NCBI RefSeq assembly: GCF_900116115.1
Contig: NZ_FOZP01000003.1
Coordinates: 1 to 64,000, forward strand
Reading direction: 5' to 3'
Origin: Lutibacter maritimus
GTDB lineage: Bacteria; Bacteroidota; Bacteroidia; Flavobacteriales; Flavobacteriaceae
DNA: 64,000 nucleotides
Positions 45,353 through 54,676 of the stretch are shown one piece after another. The notes under the pieces were generated by a model. The model was not told the DNA's origin, searched no databases, and was given only the letters and a program-made list of their open reading frames with translations. Positions within the stretch are counted from its first letter, which is position 1; every line of letters begins with the position of its first letter. The translations under genes and the position numbers were made by a program.

Positions 45353-48300
45353 TTACTGATTTTTTTTAATTACAGATTCTCTCCAAAAAGCTTGCAATAC
45401 AGGTACCACAAACATGGTCATAATTTGTATAATCATTCCGCCAAATGTTGGTATTGCCATTGGAATCATTATATCGGCTCCTTTTCCAGTTGAAGACAAT
45501 ACTGGCAGTAGCACAATTATGGTAGTTGCAGCAGTCATCATTGCAGGACGTACCCGTTTTTTACCAGCTTCCAATACAGCTGCACGTACTTCAGGCACCG
45601 TATTTGGCTGTTTTTCTTCAAAAACTTGATGTATATATGTTCCCATAATAACACCATCATCTGTTGCAATACCAAAAAGGGCAATAAATCCAACCCAAAC
45701 CGCAACACTTAAATTGATCGTATGAATTTGAAAGAGATCTCGCATATTAACACCTGAAACTGAGAAGTTCATAAACCAGTCTTGACCATATAACCAAAGC
45801 ATTATAAATCCACCAGCAAAAGCTACAAACACTCCTGAAAAATGGATAGATGATGCGATGACCGTTTTGAATTGAAAATAGAGTAGCAGAAAAATAACCA
45901 CCAAACTTATTGGAATTACAATGGATAACCTTTTTACTGCACGAATTTGGTTTTCATAACTACCTGAAAATTTAAAACTAACACCTTTTGGAACTACCAA
46001 ACTACCTTCAGTAATTTTGGTGTCAATTAATGCTTGTGCATCATTTACCACATCAACTTCAGCAAAATTTTCTTTTTTATCAAAAAGCACATAACCAACT
46101 AAAAACGTATCTTCACTTTTAATCAATTGAGGACCTCTAATAAAATTTATTTCTACCAATTCACCCAATGGAACTTGAACACCTGTTGGAGTTGGCACTA
46201 ATATTTTTTTAATTTTTTCAGGATCATCTCTTAATTCACGTGGATAGCGAACCCTAACAGGATAGCGTTCCCTACCTTCAACGGTTGTAGTAGTTTTCAT
46301 TCCACCAACAGCTGTTTCAATAATTTGTTGTGTTTTTTCTATGCTCAACCCGTATCTAGCAATAGCATCTCTATTAATGTTTATTTCTAAATAAGGTTTT
46401 CCCACAATTCTATCAGCAAAAACTGCTTCACTTTTAACTGAGGGCACTTCTTTCAAAATACTTTCTAATTCTAAACCAAAATCTTGAATAGTTTTTAAAT
46501 CTGGTCCGTAAACTTTAACTCCCATTGGTGCTCTCATACCGGTTTGTAACATTACCAAACGAGTTTCAATTGGCTGAAGTTTTGGAGCAGAGGTAACCCC
46601 AGGAATATTGGTAACACTTATAATTTCTTTCCAAATATCATCGGTATTTTTGATGTGTGAACGCCAATTTCTATAGTATTCACCATCTTCATCTAATATC
46701 AATTCTTTTTCGCTGATTCCTTTAGTTAAGGCATCATCGTTTGAAATGGCAGAGCCGTCAGCTAATACAAATTTATCATTCTTATCAACTTTGAATCTAT
46801 AAGGTTTGCCTTCAGTATTTACAATAAATTCAGATTTATAATTAATAATGTTTTCAAACATTGAAATTGGAGCAGGGTCAATCGCACTTTCAACTCTTCC
46901 TAATTTCCCAACAGCATTTTCAACTTCGGGAATATTTGCCAAGAGCATATCCAATTTTTGAACTGTATTTTTACTTTCTTCTACCCCTGTATGTGGCATA
47001 GATGTTGGCATTAATAAGAAACTACCTTCATTTAATGATGGCATAAATTCTGAACCAATTCCAGGGAACGTATTTGATACTGCTGTCCAAGCTTTGGTTT
47101 CTCCAATGTTCCAACCAACTTTTTCAAATCCATTTTTTACAAAACCGAAAGTACTATTAAAACCTATCCAAGATAGAATACCAATAAATAAGGTAAATAA
47201 TGGGATTAAAAAGAACTTAGCTTTATTATCTAAACACCATTTTAAAACCGGTTCGTAAAAATGAACTATTGAAAAAAGGGCTCCTAAAATTACACCCATA
47301 ATGGTTATAACAAATAGATAATTAACCAATAAGCTATTTTGTGGACCCAATGGCATCCACTCTTTGGTAAGGAAAAAAGTTGCAATAAATAATACAATTC
47401 CTACATTTATTCTGTTTGAATGTTTGGTGACTTTTGCTGGTAGTTTATGCTCAAAAAGTGAATTCACACCTAATAGGCATAACGCTAAAGGAAGCCACAT
47501 ATGCATTGTGATGGCTAATAATAAACCAGCAACAATTAGGATAATTCCCCAGGTTCGTTTAACCCTTTTTTTATCATAATTAATTCCAAAAATAAAATGT
47601 GCTAAAGCTGGTAATACCACTATTCCTAGAGCAAAAGCACCTAAAAGCGCATATGTTTTAGTAAATGCTAACGGTCTAAAAAGTTTTCCTTCTGCAGATT
47701 GCATTGCGAAAACAGGTACAAAACTCACAACTGTGGTTGCTAAAGCAGTTGTAATTGCAGAAGCAACCTCAGTAGTTCCTCTGTAAACCACCTGCATTAA
47801 TTCCTTGCCTTTTGCACCCTCATTTTCAGGCATTTCTAAATGCCTAATAATATTTTCAACAAAAACAATCCCAATATCTACCATTACACCAATGGCAATT
47901 GCAATACCTGACAGCGCTACCACATTTGCATCAACACCTGCATATTTCATTACAATAAAAGTCATTAAAACCCCAACAGGTAATAAACTTGAGATAATGA
48001 TGGAAGCTCTTAAATTAAACATTAAAACCAGTACTACTATAATGCTGATTAATATTTCATGTGAAAGTGCCGTTTCAAGCGTTCCAATGGTTTCGTGAAT
48101 TAGTTGTGTTCTATCATAAAAAGGAACAATGGTTAACTGACTAACAGTGCCATCAGCTAATGTCTTTTTAGGTAATCCAGAAGCAAATTCTTTTATTTTT
48201 GATTTTACATTTTCAATTACTTCTAAAGGATTTGATCCATAACGAGCCACGACTACACCACCTACAACTTCAGCACCGCCTTTATCTAAAACACCTCTTC

Positions 48301-49165
48301 TTGTAGCAGGACCTAAACTTACCGTTGCAATGTCCTTGATTAAAATAGGTTTATTATCGGTTACATGAACTACAGTATTTTCTAAATCTTTGGTAGATTT
48401 AATGTAACCCAATCCACGAATAAAGTATTCTGCCTTATTAATTTCCACAGTTTTAGCTCCAATATCTCGATTGGAGTTTTTAACTGCCATCATAACCATA
48501 TCTATTCCAATATTGTATGCTTTTAATGCATCTGGATTGACATCTACCTGATATTCTCTTACATAACCACCAACAGAAGCTACTTCTGATACTCCAGAAA
48601 CGGCATTTAAAGCGTATTTAACGTAATAATCTTGTGCTGAACGCAGCTCGTGTAAGTCCCAGCCACCTGTAACATTTCCTTCTGGATCTCTACCCTCAAT
48701 GGTATACCAATAAACTTGACCTAAAGCTGTAGCATCTGGACCTAAACCAGGATTAACTCCTTCTGGTAATAAATTTGATGGTAGGGAATTTAACTTTTCA
48801 AGTACTCTAGAGCGAGACCAATAGAAATCTACTTTTTCTTCAAAAATGATATAGATACTTGAAAATCCAAACATTGATGAACTTCGAATAGATTTAACAT
48901 TCGGAATCCCTAATAATGAAGTTGTTAAAGGATAGGTAATTTGATCTTCAATGTCTTGAGGTGATCTCCCAGGCCATTCAGTGAAAACAATTTGCTGATT
49001 TTCGCCCAAATCTGGTATAGCATCAACAGGCACAGGGTCTTTTGGTAAGAATGCAACATCCCAATTAAATGGAGAAGTGACAACTCCCCAAGCAATTAAA
49101 GATATTAATATGAGAATAGTTACCAACTTATTCTCTAAAAAATATTTTATTATATTATTAAGCAT
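45353..49165 (-). CDS. cusA: Copper/silver-type RND efflux pump (CusA)
   Basis: Encodes 1270 residues; the E. coli protein has about 1050. The start is IIKYFLENKLVTILILISLI; the proton-relay helix has GIAIAIGVMVDIGIVFVENI; the C-terminal half has GIATDDGVIMGTYI. Extra length comes from membrane-rich sequence near 530-680 (KRTWGIILIVAGLLLAITMH and on) and from a periplasmic insert near 790-850 (YKSEFIVNTEGKPYRFKV). Both are in frame without disorder and appear common in this group. It is the first gene of cusABC and pumps Cu(I)/Ag(I) out through CusC. Confidence 0.93.
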   Translation of the reverse strand: MLNNIIKYFLENKLVTILILISLIAWGVVTSPFNWDVAFLPKDPVPVDAIPDLGENQQIVFTEWPGRSPQDIEDQITYPLTTSLLGIPNVKSIRSSSMFGFSSIYIIFEEKVDFYWSRSRVLEKLNSLPSNLLPEGVNPGLGPDATALGQVYWYTIEGRDPEGNVTGGWDLHELRSAQDYYVKYALNAVSGVSEVASVGGYVREYQVDVNPDALKAYNIGIDMVMMAVKNSNRDIGAKTVEINKAEYFIRGLGYIKSTKDLENTVVHVTDNKPILIKDIATVSLGPATRRGVLDKGGAEVVGGVVVARYGSNPLEVIENVKSKIKEFASGLPKKTLADGTVSQLTIVPFYDRTQLIHETIGTLETALSHEILISIIVVLVLMFNLRASIIISSLLPVGVLMTFIVMKYAGVDANVVALSGIAIAIGVMVDIGIVFVENIIRHLEMPENEGAKGKELMQVVYRGTTEVASAITTALATTVVSFVPVFAMQSAEGKLFRPLAFTKTYALLGAFALGIVVLPALAHFIFGINYDKKRVKRTWGIILIVAGLLLAITMHMWLPLALCLLGVNSLFEHKLPAKVTKHSNRINVGIVLFIATFFLTKEWMPLGPQNSLLVNYLFVITIMGVILGALFSIVHFYEPVLKWCLDNKAKFFLIPLFTLFIGILSWIGFNSTFGFVKNGFEKVGWNIGETKAWTAVSNTFPGIGSEFMPSLNEGSFLLMPTSMPHTGVEESKNTVQKLDMLLANIPEVENAVGKLGRVESAIDPAPISMFENIINYKSEFIVNTEGKPYRFKVDKNDKFVLADGSAISNDDALTKGISEKELILDEDGEYYRNWRSHIKNTDDIWKEIISVTNIPGVTSAPKLQPIETRLVMLQTGMRAPMGVKVYGPDLKTIQDFGLELESILKEVPSVKSEAVFADRIVGKPYLEININRDAIARYGLSIEKTQQIIETAVGGMKTTTTVEGRERYPVRVRYPRELRDDPEKIKKILVPTPTGVQVPLGELVEINFIRGPQLIKSEDTFLVGYVLFDKKENFAEVDVVNDAQALIDTKITEGSLVVPKGVSFKFSGSYENQIRAVKRLSIVIPISLVVIFLLLYFQFKTVIASSIHFSGVFVAFAGGFIMLWLYGQDWFMNFSVSGVNMRDLFQIHTINLSVAVWVGFIALFGIATDDGVIMGTYIHQVFEEKQPNTVPEVRAAVLEAGKKRVRPAMMTAATTIIVLLPVLSSTGKGADIMIPMAIPTFGGMIIQIMTMFVVPVLQAFWRESVIKKNQ

Positions 49166-49293
49166 ATTAATATTATTTGATATTTACAATTAATTTAACT
49201 TTGTGAATTTTTAAAAAAAACACACAAATACTTAAGAAGTATATAAGATTTTGAAATACTTATATACTTACTAAAAAATTAAAAAGTAAGGTA

Positions 49294-49707
49294 TCAAATA
49301 CGAAATACGCGATAAAGTACATTTAAGTCTTTCTCGACCAGAGGTGGTGAATAATTTTGAAAAGCAGTAACATTATTATCAAAACTTTCAAATAAATTTA
49401 AATAAGAATACGTGTAAGCAACAACAAATTGTTGTTGTTCTAAAGTTAGATTTTTAAAGTCAATTTTTAAATTAGATTGACCTTCAATTTGCTGTATTTG
49501 GTCAGAACAGCAATCTTTTTTAATAGCATTACAATCACTATCATTAGATGCTGTCTCCATAGCCATCCCACAAGATTCTGCTTTAGAAAAAAATGCAATA
49601 TCGACTAAGTGATCACCGCAAAAGTGTTCACTGAAAGAAAATGACATTGTAGAAAATAAAACTACAAAGGCCATTAAAAAAGCTGATATTTTTTTAAATG
49701 ATTGCAT
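49294..49707 (-). CDS. HYC_CC_PP-family small exported protein
   Basis: Encodes 137 residues from MQSFKKISAFLMAFVVLFST; a further Met five codons upstream (49722) is possible. A signal peptide, HFCGDHLVD, CNAIKKDCCSD and YSPP give the family its name. The conserved His and Cys residues suggest copper binding. The gene heads the copper operon, 128 bp before cusA, just as the other Cys-rich small protein heads the Zn operon. Confidence 0.82.
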   Translation of the reverse strand: MQSFKKISAFLMAFVVLFSTMSFSFSEHFCGDHLVDIAFFSKAESCGMAMETASNDSDCNAIKKDCCSDQIQQIEGQSNLKIDFKNLTLEQQQFVVAYTYSYLNLFESFDNNVTAFQNYSPPLVEKDLNVLYRVFRI

Positions 49708-49905
49708 AATAATTGGATACAAAATTAATTAAATTAATTCAAATTTTGCTAAAACGATGTTAAAATTAAATTGTAAAGATTTTAGACTAAAAGCTATAAC
49801 GCTTAATATCAAGTACTTAAAATTTTTAATAAACTTTTAGTCTCCCTGTTTTTCGGCTTAATTGAAAACAATATCGATTATTAAATTTGCCAAGTGTGCC
49901 ATAAA

Positions 49906-50634
49906 TTATTTTCGCTTATCAGTAGTAGAACTATCAAAACTAATTAGGTTAAACATTGATCTTAGTCGGCTTCTAACTCGGTTTCCGTAACGTTTTTCTA
50001 ATTCTTGTGCGTTGAGGTTGGTGGTGATGTGGGTTTTACTATGGTTGTTAGTGATTGGTTGTTGGTTGTTGGCTTTAGGACTCAATTGATAAGATCCTGA
50101 AACCAGTTCAGGGTGACGTGTAAAAAGGTCATATCTTGAGAGTAAAATTTCCCCTAGTACGTTGAGGTCTTTTCCGTAATGGCTTCCTGTTGGTTCTACT
50201 CCTAAATCATCAAAACAATAGTTTTTGGTGTCGTTGTATTTTTCAAGGATTTCAAATCCAGTTGCATTGAAGCTGTACACAATATTTCGAGTTGGAATTA
50301 TTTCATAGGTTGTTTTATGTGGAGCTAAATGAGTTAATAATTTCATTAATGATGTTTTTCCACAACCAATAGGGCCTGTTAGTAATATTCCTTTGTTAGT
50401 GTCTATTCCCATTTGAGCGCAGCTGTAATGGTCTTGAATGAAGTAGCAACATAATTTAAAAATTAGTGGTTCGTCTTCTTTGTAGATTTTGAAGTTTTTA
50501 CCAAATAGTAGATGGCCTTTGATGTTGAGGTAGGTTTTTATTTTTTCAAAGTCGTAGTGAATTACGTTGTTTTTGATTTCTCCGATTTGGAATTTTGAGG
50601 TACCTTCGGTTTTGATGTGTGGTGTTGGGTTCAT
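49906..50634 (-). CDS. DnaC/IstB-like P-loop ATPase with an in-frame repeat insertion
   Basis: Encodes 242 residues. Walker A GPIGCGKTSLM is at about 82-92, Walker B is in YCFDDLGVE, and the sensor region is in THITTNLNAQELEKRYG. Between LLSRYDLFT and KTHITT an extra stretch of about 28 residues contains HPELVSGSYQLS, the translation of a dispersed repeat (DNA 50091-50118), and NNQQPITNN, from a short tandem repeat. Proteins of this kind load replicative helicases; here it probably serves replication or maintenance of the element. The insertion lies in a loop and keeps the frame. Confidence 0.85.
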   Translation of the reverse strand: MNPTPHIKTEGTSKFQIGEIKNNVIHYDFEKIKTYLNIKGHLLFGKNFKIYKEDEPLIFKLCCYFIQDHYSCAQMGIDTNKGILLTGPIGCGKTSLMKLLTHLAPHKTTYEIIPTRNIVYSFNATGFEILEKYNDTKNYCFDDLGVEPTGSHYGKDLNVLGEILLSRYDLFTRHPELVSGSYQLSPKANNQQPITNNHSKTHITTNLNAQELEKRYGNRVRSRLRSMFNLISFDSSTTDKRK

Positions 50635-50764
50635 AGTTGTTTTTTATATTTTTTGAATTTCTTTGGCGTATAAAAGTTTATTTTTAGGTTTCCTTGGTGT
50701 TCTTTTCATTTTGCCTTGATGCAAAACGAAACAAAAAATCAAGACTGATTTAGGTTCATTTGAT

Positions 50765-50792
50765 AAGATTCCCAGTCAAGCTGAGAATGACG
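50765..50792. repeat. Dispersed repeat, degraded (intergenic)
   Basis: AAGATTCCCAGTCAAGCTGA type repeat, related to 21650-21675. It follows a stretch with CCTTGATGCAAAACGAAACA, a common intergenic sequence of this group. Confidence 0.5.
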
Positions 50793-50802
50793 TTTTTCTT
50801 TT

Positions 50803-51486
50803 TTAAAGTGGTTCATCGTAATTTTTGTTTTGGTTGGTGTGGAGGTTGTCTTGAAAATGGTCAAGTGGTAAATTGTTTTCACTGTTTGTTCTCGACTGCG
50901 CTAGAACTGACAAATTCATTTCTTCAGCTTTTAGCATCCAACTTCTGGCTGTAGCTTGCCAGTCAACCATTTTTGTTTTTCCTCCAACTTTCCATCCAAT
51001 GCCCTGGTAATGATTGAAGAATTTTTTGGCTTCCAATTCCGGGTAATTTTCTTTTTTAAAAAAATCTAAAATCAATTTTTCCTTTGCGATTGCCTCTAGT
51101 TTAATAAAGTTTATATTATGTTTATTAACGTTTGTATTAGATACCAGCGCTTGTTCATTTATGGTAGAGTCTAAATACAAGGCTTGCTTATCGCTTGTAC
51201 TGAAATTAAACAACTTCACTTTACTGCCTTTAAATGGGTTATGTGATGGACTGTAAAGAATATATTTCCAATGACTTAACTCTTTTATACATCGATGATA
51301 TGTTGTGTTTGAACCAATTTTGGAAAACTTCATTATTTCTTCCCTATTGATGTAAAAATCATTTGGAAATCGGTTGTAGTTCCAAAACTGAAATAAAGCT
51401 ATATACAAACTGATATGTGTTGGATTTAAGCGATTGTCTTTGGAAAATTGAACATAGACTCCGTTAAGGTGTTTGATGTAGTTCAT
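50803..51486 (-). CDS. Winged-helix, replication-initiator-like element protein
   Basis: Encodes 227 residues. The N-terminal half reads like a winged helix of replication organiser proteins (LNPTHISLYIALFQFWNYNR, REEIMKFSKIGSNTTYHRCI). A C-terminal part has FFNHYQGIGWKVGGKTKMVD followed by WQATARSWM, a motif I associate with phage and plasmid replication proteins. It lies upstream of the DnaC-like ATPase, a usual initiator-loader pairing. Near the end NLSVLAQSRTNSEN is the translation of another dispersed repeat (DNA 50888-50911). Function is inferred. Confidence 0.7.
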   Translation of the reverse strand: MNYIKHLNGVYVQFSKDNRLNPTHISLYIALFQFWNYNRFPNDFYINREEIMKFSKIGSNTTYHRCIKELSHWKYILYSPSHNPFKGSKVKLFNFSTSDKQALYLDSTINEQALVSNTNVNKHNINFIKLEAIAKEKLILDFFKKENYPELEAKKFFNHYQGIGWKVGGKTKMVDWQATARSWMLKAEEMNLSVLAQSRTNSENNLPLDHFQDNLHTNQNKNYDEPL

Positions 51487-51613
51487 AGTGCTTAATTAAT
51501 GGTTATAGTAGTCTGATTGAGTTTTGATTATTAATCAAAATCAATAGTATACATACGTTATATTTAATTGAAATCCCTTGAATTAGAATTAAAGCAAGTG
51601 ATGTAGAAATAAA

Positions 51614-51892
51614 TTAATTTGAAGTGTTCACCATATTTTCTTCTAACACTTTCATTATTTGTTCATAGTCATAATAAATTACACCACCAATTTTTGTGTA
51701 AGGTAACGTTCCGTTTATTCTAAGGTTTTGCAAGGTTCCAGAAGATAGCCCTAAAAGCTTTTTTACTTCAGGTGATTTTAGCCATTTTTTTTCAGGAGCT
51801 TTTGATTTTTTACAAATCAATTCTTTAATGTCACTTAACAAATCGACTTTAAATTCATTTAAGTCTTCTGGTGTAATAATTTTCGATGCCAT
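51614..51892 (-). CDS. Helix-turn-helix protein, excisionase/MerR-like
   Basis: Encodes 92 residues with WLKSPEVKKLLGLSSGTLQN and LPYTKIGGVIYYDYEQIMKV, the standard HTH_17 pattern. Located between RteC and the replication-like genes, it probably regulates excision or the genes downstream. Confidence 0.85.
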   Translation of the reverse strand: MASKIITPEDLNEFKVDLLSDIKELICKKSKAPEKKWLKSPEVKKLLGLSSGTLQNLRINGTLPYTKIGGVIYYDYEQIMKVLEENMVNTSN

Positions 51893-52122
51893 TTTTTTAA
51901 AATTTTTTAATTATACTTAAAAAAGTAGGTTTTTACTTTTTTTTGTTAGGCAAATATGAAAAGTATAATTCATTAAAAATCACAAGTTGTTATTGATTTT
52001 TTAAACATTTTATATCCTACAATTTGTTATAGTTTAATAAATGTGTTAAAAAATTACATTTAATTAAACATCAAATAATATCAAATAATATTTTTTTAAC
52101 TTTTTTTACCCAACTTGGGTGT

Positions 52123-52956
52123 TTAATTGTCAGAATTTTCTATGCGACTCAATAAGTTACTTTTTAGGGTATCGATAAACTTAGTATTGTTTAATTTTCT
52201 TCCTTTAATTTCCAAAAATGCTCTGTAATAATCGCCCAGATCAATATTAAAAAGTAGCTCCATACCTCTGGCAATTTCTTTAATATCTGTATTTCCATTA
52301 TTAATTACACCTAAACCTTCAAGCGCATACGTTAATTCTATCAAGCTAATTTTTCGCCCTGTCCAGGTTAAACCTGAATTTAAGCTTAATGAAATCCCAT
52401 TATTTGATGAAAGTTTATCAATTTCAAAATGAAAATATTGAATTAACATTTCATAAGCTATAAATTTTGAATAGGTAGAATCTAGACTTGTTGAAAAAAA
52501 ATCATCGATAAAAGAGCCTGAGCAGTCGAATTGAGTCCGAATATTTTTATTATTTCTTAAAAAATACTGTTCATCAGAATAAGTTTCTCCACCTTTAAAG
52601 TATAGATAGAACAAATGATTCTCATTAAAGTATTCTTGGCATTTTGAAATTTGATTTTCAAAATATTTCTTTTGTGTTTTAGCACTTCCCTTTGGACGCT
52701 TACTTTCAATTTGAAATAGTTTACCGTAGTAAATTAATTTTGAAACTACTTTTGGTTTGATGTTTTTAAAAAAATCAATTTCATCTTCCTCTGAATTGAA
52801 TCCATTTGAAATAATAAAGTTTCTAAATTCGCTTAAACTATTACGAATTAAATGAACGCTTTCTTCTGAGGTAGTAACAATTTCATAATTTTTGGATTGA
52901 ATATTTTTTAAATCTTTTTCTAAAGTAGCTATAACAATAGCATATTTTTTCTTCAC
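52123..52956 (-). CDS. rteC: RteC-domain protein
   Basis: Encodes 277 residues with the RteC pattern (EIDFFKNIKPKVVSKLIYYG, and a C-terminal GRKISLIELTYALEGLGVIN region). In the Bacteroides element CTnDOT, RteC activates the excision operon. Its position next to the integrase fits that role. No RteA/RteB two-component pair is in the window. Confidence 0.85.
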   Translation of the reverse strand: MKKKYAIVIATLEKDLKNIQSKNYEIVTTSEESVHLIRNSLSEFRNFIISNGFNSEEDEIDFFKNIKPKVVSKLIYYGKLFQIESKRPKGSAKTQKKYFENQISKCQEYFNENHLFYLYFKGGETYSDEQYFLRNNKNIRTQFDCSGSFIDDFFSTSLDSTYSKFIAYEMLIQYFHFEIDKLSSNNGISLSLNSGLTWTGRKISLIELTYALEGLGVINNGNTDIKEIARGMELLFNIDLGDYYRAFLEIKGRKLNNTKFIDTLKSNLLSRIENSDN

Positions 52957-53072
52957 AATTATTGCAATTAATTAAGTTTTTAAAATCCTTTTTTTCAACA
53001 AAAAGCCTTAAAGTTAACTAAAAACTTAATTATTCAAACAAATTACGCTGTTTTAATCACTCTTTTTATTAA

Positions 53073-54335
53073 TTAAATTGATTTTTTGCTTTTTTCTGAA
53101 GAATCTGATGTGTTCTTTTTACCAATATTGAGTTTTTCTTTTAAAACATTCATATCATCACTTACTTTTCTGTCAATTATTTTAGCGTAATGCTGCGTTG
53201 TTTTTAAAGATTTATGCCCTAACATTTTACTTACAGATTCAATAGGCACACCATTTGTTAAAGTAATTGTAGTCGCAAACGTATGACGTGCTAAATGGAA
53301 GGTTAAGTTTTTTGTTATTCCACATAAGTCTGCAATTTCTTTAAGGTAAGCATTCATTTTTTGATTGCTTAATACTGGGAGAAGTTTATCACTATTAACT
53401 ATATTTTTATGAGTTGCATATTTTTCAATAAGCGCTAGTGATGTAGGGAGCAATGGTATATTACTTATAGTATCTGTTTTTTTCCTTTTTGTATTAATCC
53501 ATTTATTGCCATCTATACCAATTACAATATTTTCCTTTTTCAATTTCCGAACATCAGCATAAGCTAATCCAGTAAAACAACTGAATACAAATAAATCGCG
53601 CACTTGTTCTAATCTAGGAATACCAAATTGCTTATTTATCAAGTCTTCAATTTCCAACTCTGATAAAAACTGTCTGTCAACCGTTTTTAATCGTGCTTTC
53701 CAATTGAAAAATGGGTCCTTTGTTATCCATCCATTTGCATAGACAATTCTTATAACTTTTTTAAAATTAGTGATGTATTTTATAGCTGTATTATGTGCAC
53801 AATTTCTTTCTGTCTTTAAATAATATTCAAAACCTGTAATAAATTTATGGTCCACTTCTGTAACCGCAATATCATTTACCTTGTATTCAAATTTGATAAA
53901 TTCTTCTATATGACTTTTAGCTGTTCGATATCTTAATGCAGTTCCTTCAGCAAACTCCTTCCCTACTAATTTTTCAACTTGATTATTATGATCCTGGAAT
54001 ATTTTTAAAAGCATTTTTTGATTCTGATCTTTCCCTAAATATTTGTCACGAATATTTAGGGAAGTAAATGGTTTTCCCAAATCAACAAATTTCTGATGTA
54101 TCTTGTTTAGCTTATTTGTAATTAGCTCTATGTATTGATTAATTTCCTGTGCCTCTTTGGAAAACCCTTTAACCTTGTTGGCAATTGAATTCCATTTGTC
54201 AATAGGAACTTTTCTATCGATACTTAATTCTGAACGTTTACCATTAACAGTAATTCTAAGATAAATATTTGCTTTTTGATTTACATCTGCTTTGCTCTTT
54301 TTGATGTAAAATAGGTGTGTGAATGAACTTTTCAT
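53073..54335 (-). CDS. Tyrosine-recombinase integrase, IntDOT-like
   Basis: A 420-residue site-specific recombinase. It has an N-terminal arm-binding domain (about 1-100), a SAM-like core-binding domain (about 105-200) and a catalytic domain with K286, H347 and R350 (FHLARH), H374 (MLGHKS) and Y383 (QHYAKI). The first catalytic Arg is replaced by Ala (A258 in FTGLAYADV), recalling IntDOT, where that position is Ser. It lies 250 bp from the 3' end of tRNA-Ser, the natural position for an integrase that uses this tRNA as attachment site. Confidence 0.93.
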   Translation of the reverse strand: MKSSFTHLFYIKKSKADVNQKANIYLRITVNGKRSELSIDRKVPIDKWNSIANKVKGFSKEAQEINQYIELITNKLNKIHQKFVDLGKPFTSLNIRDKYLGKDQNQKMLLKIFQDHNNQVEKLVGKEFAEGTALRYRTAKSHIEEFIKFEYKVNDIAVTEVDHKFITGFEYYLKTERNCAHNTAIKYITNFKKVIRIVYANGWITKDPFFNWKARLKTVDRQFLSELEIEDLINKQFGIPRLEQVRDLFVFSCFTGLAYADVRKLKKENIVIGIDGNKWINTKRKKTDTISNIPLLPTSLALIEKYATHKNIVNSDKLLPVLSNQKMNAYLKEIADLCGITKNLTFHLARHTFATTITLTNGVPIESVSKMLGHKSLKTTQHYAKIIDRKVSDDMNVLKEKLNIGKKNTSDSSEKSKKSI

Positions 54336-54424
54336 AGCTTTTTTTCATTTTTTACAGTATAAATATACAAAATTTAAATCAAAAAATATGCTAAACTACC
54401 AGGTTTTTCAATACCTACATCGCT

Positions 54425-54478
54425 ATTCGGTGTCACTTCATTCAATATTTTTACTGACACCGAATTAACCCCTTTTTA
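54425..54478. repeat. Right-end arm-type repeats
   Basis: ATTCGGTGTCA (54425-54435) is inverted relative to TGACACCGAAT (54455-54465). The segment 54453-54478 repeats 17207-17232 directly with 25 of 26 identical bases. The location between the integrase gene and the tRNA end is that expected for arm-type binding sites. Confidence 0.6.
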
Positions 54479-54529
54479 TATAGTATTTATTGGTTTATTA
54501 TGGTTTTTAGAGAGAAATACGTGTATTAA

Positions 54530-54562
54530 AAAACCCTACAAACATAGTGTTTATAGGGTTTT
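54530..54562 (-). terminator. Terminator downstream of tRNA-Ser
   Basis: AAAACCCTA-C-AAACA and TGTTT-A-TAGGGTTTT form a strong stem. On the minus strand TTTTTTAATA follows. It ends the rimM-tRNA transcript and is also followed by a T-tract on the plus strand. Confidence 0.75.
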
Positions 54563-54585
54563 GTTCTTTTTTGATTGATTGCTCG

Positions 54586-54673
54586 CAGAGAGGAAGGGAT
54601 TCGAACCCTCGATACCCTTTTGGAGTATACACACTTTCCAGGCGTGCGCCTTCGACCACTCGGCCACCTCTCT
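54586..54673 (-). tRNA. tRNA-Ser (anticodon GGA)
   Basis: 88 bases with a complete cloverleaf. The acceptor stem is AGAGAGG/CCTCTCT with discriminator G. The anticodon stem is CACGC/GTGTG with loop CTGGAAA, giving anticodon GGA. A long variable arm and T-loop TTCGAAT are present, as in class II tRNAs. CCA is not encoded. Its 3' end is the attachment site of the integrative element to the left. Confidence 0.95.
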
Positions 54674-54676
54674 AAA

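Noticed and set aside
45353-49165. CusA extra length as a sign of fusion or error
   Set aside because: The inserts are in frame, well-formed and placed in loops; probably a normal feature of this group.
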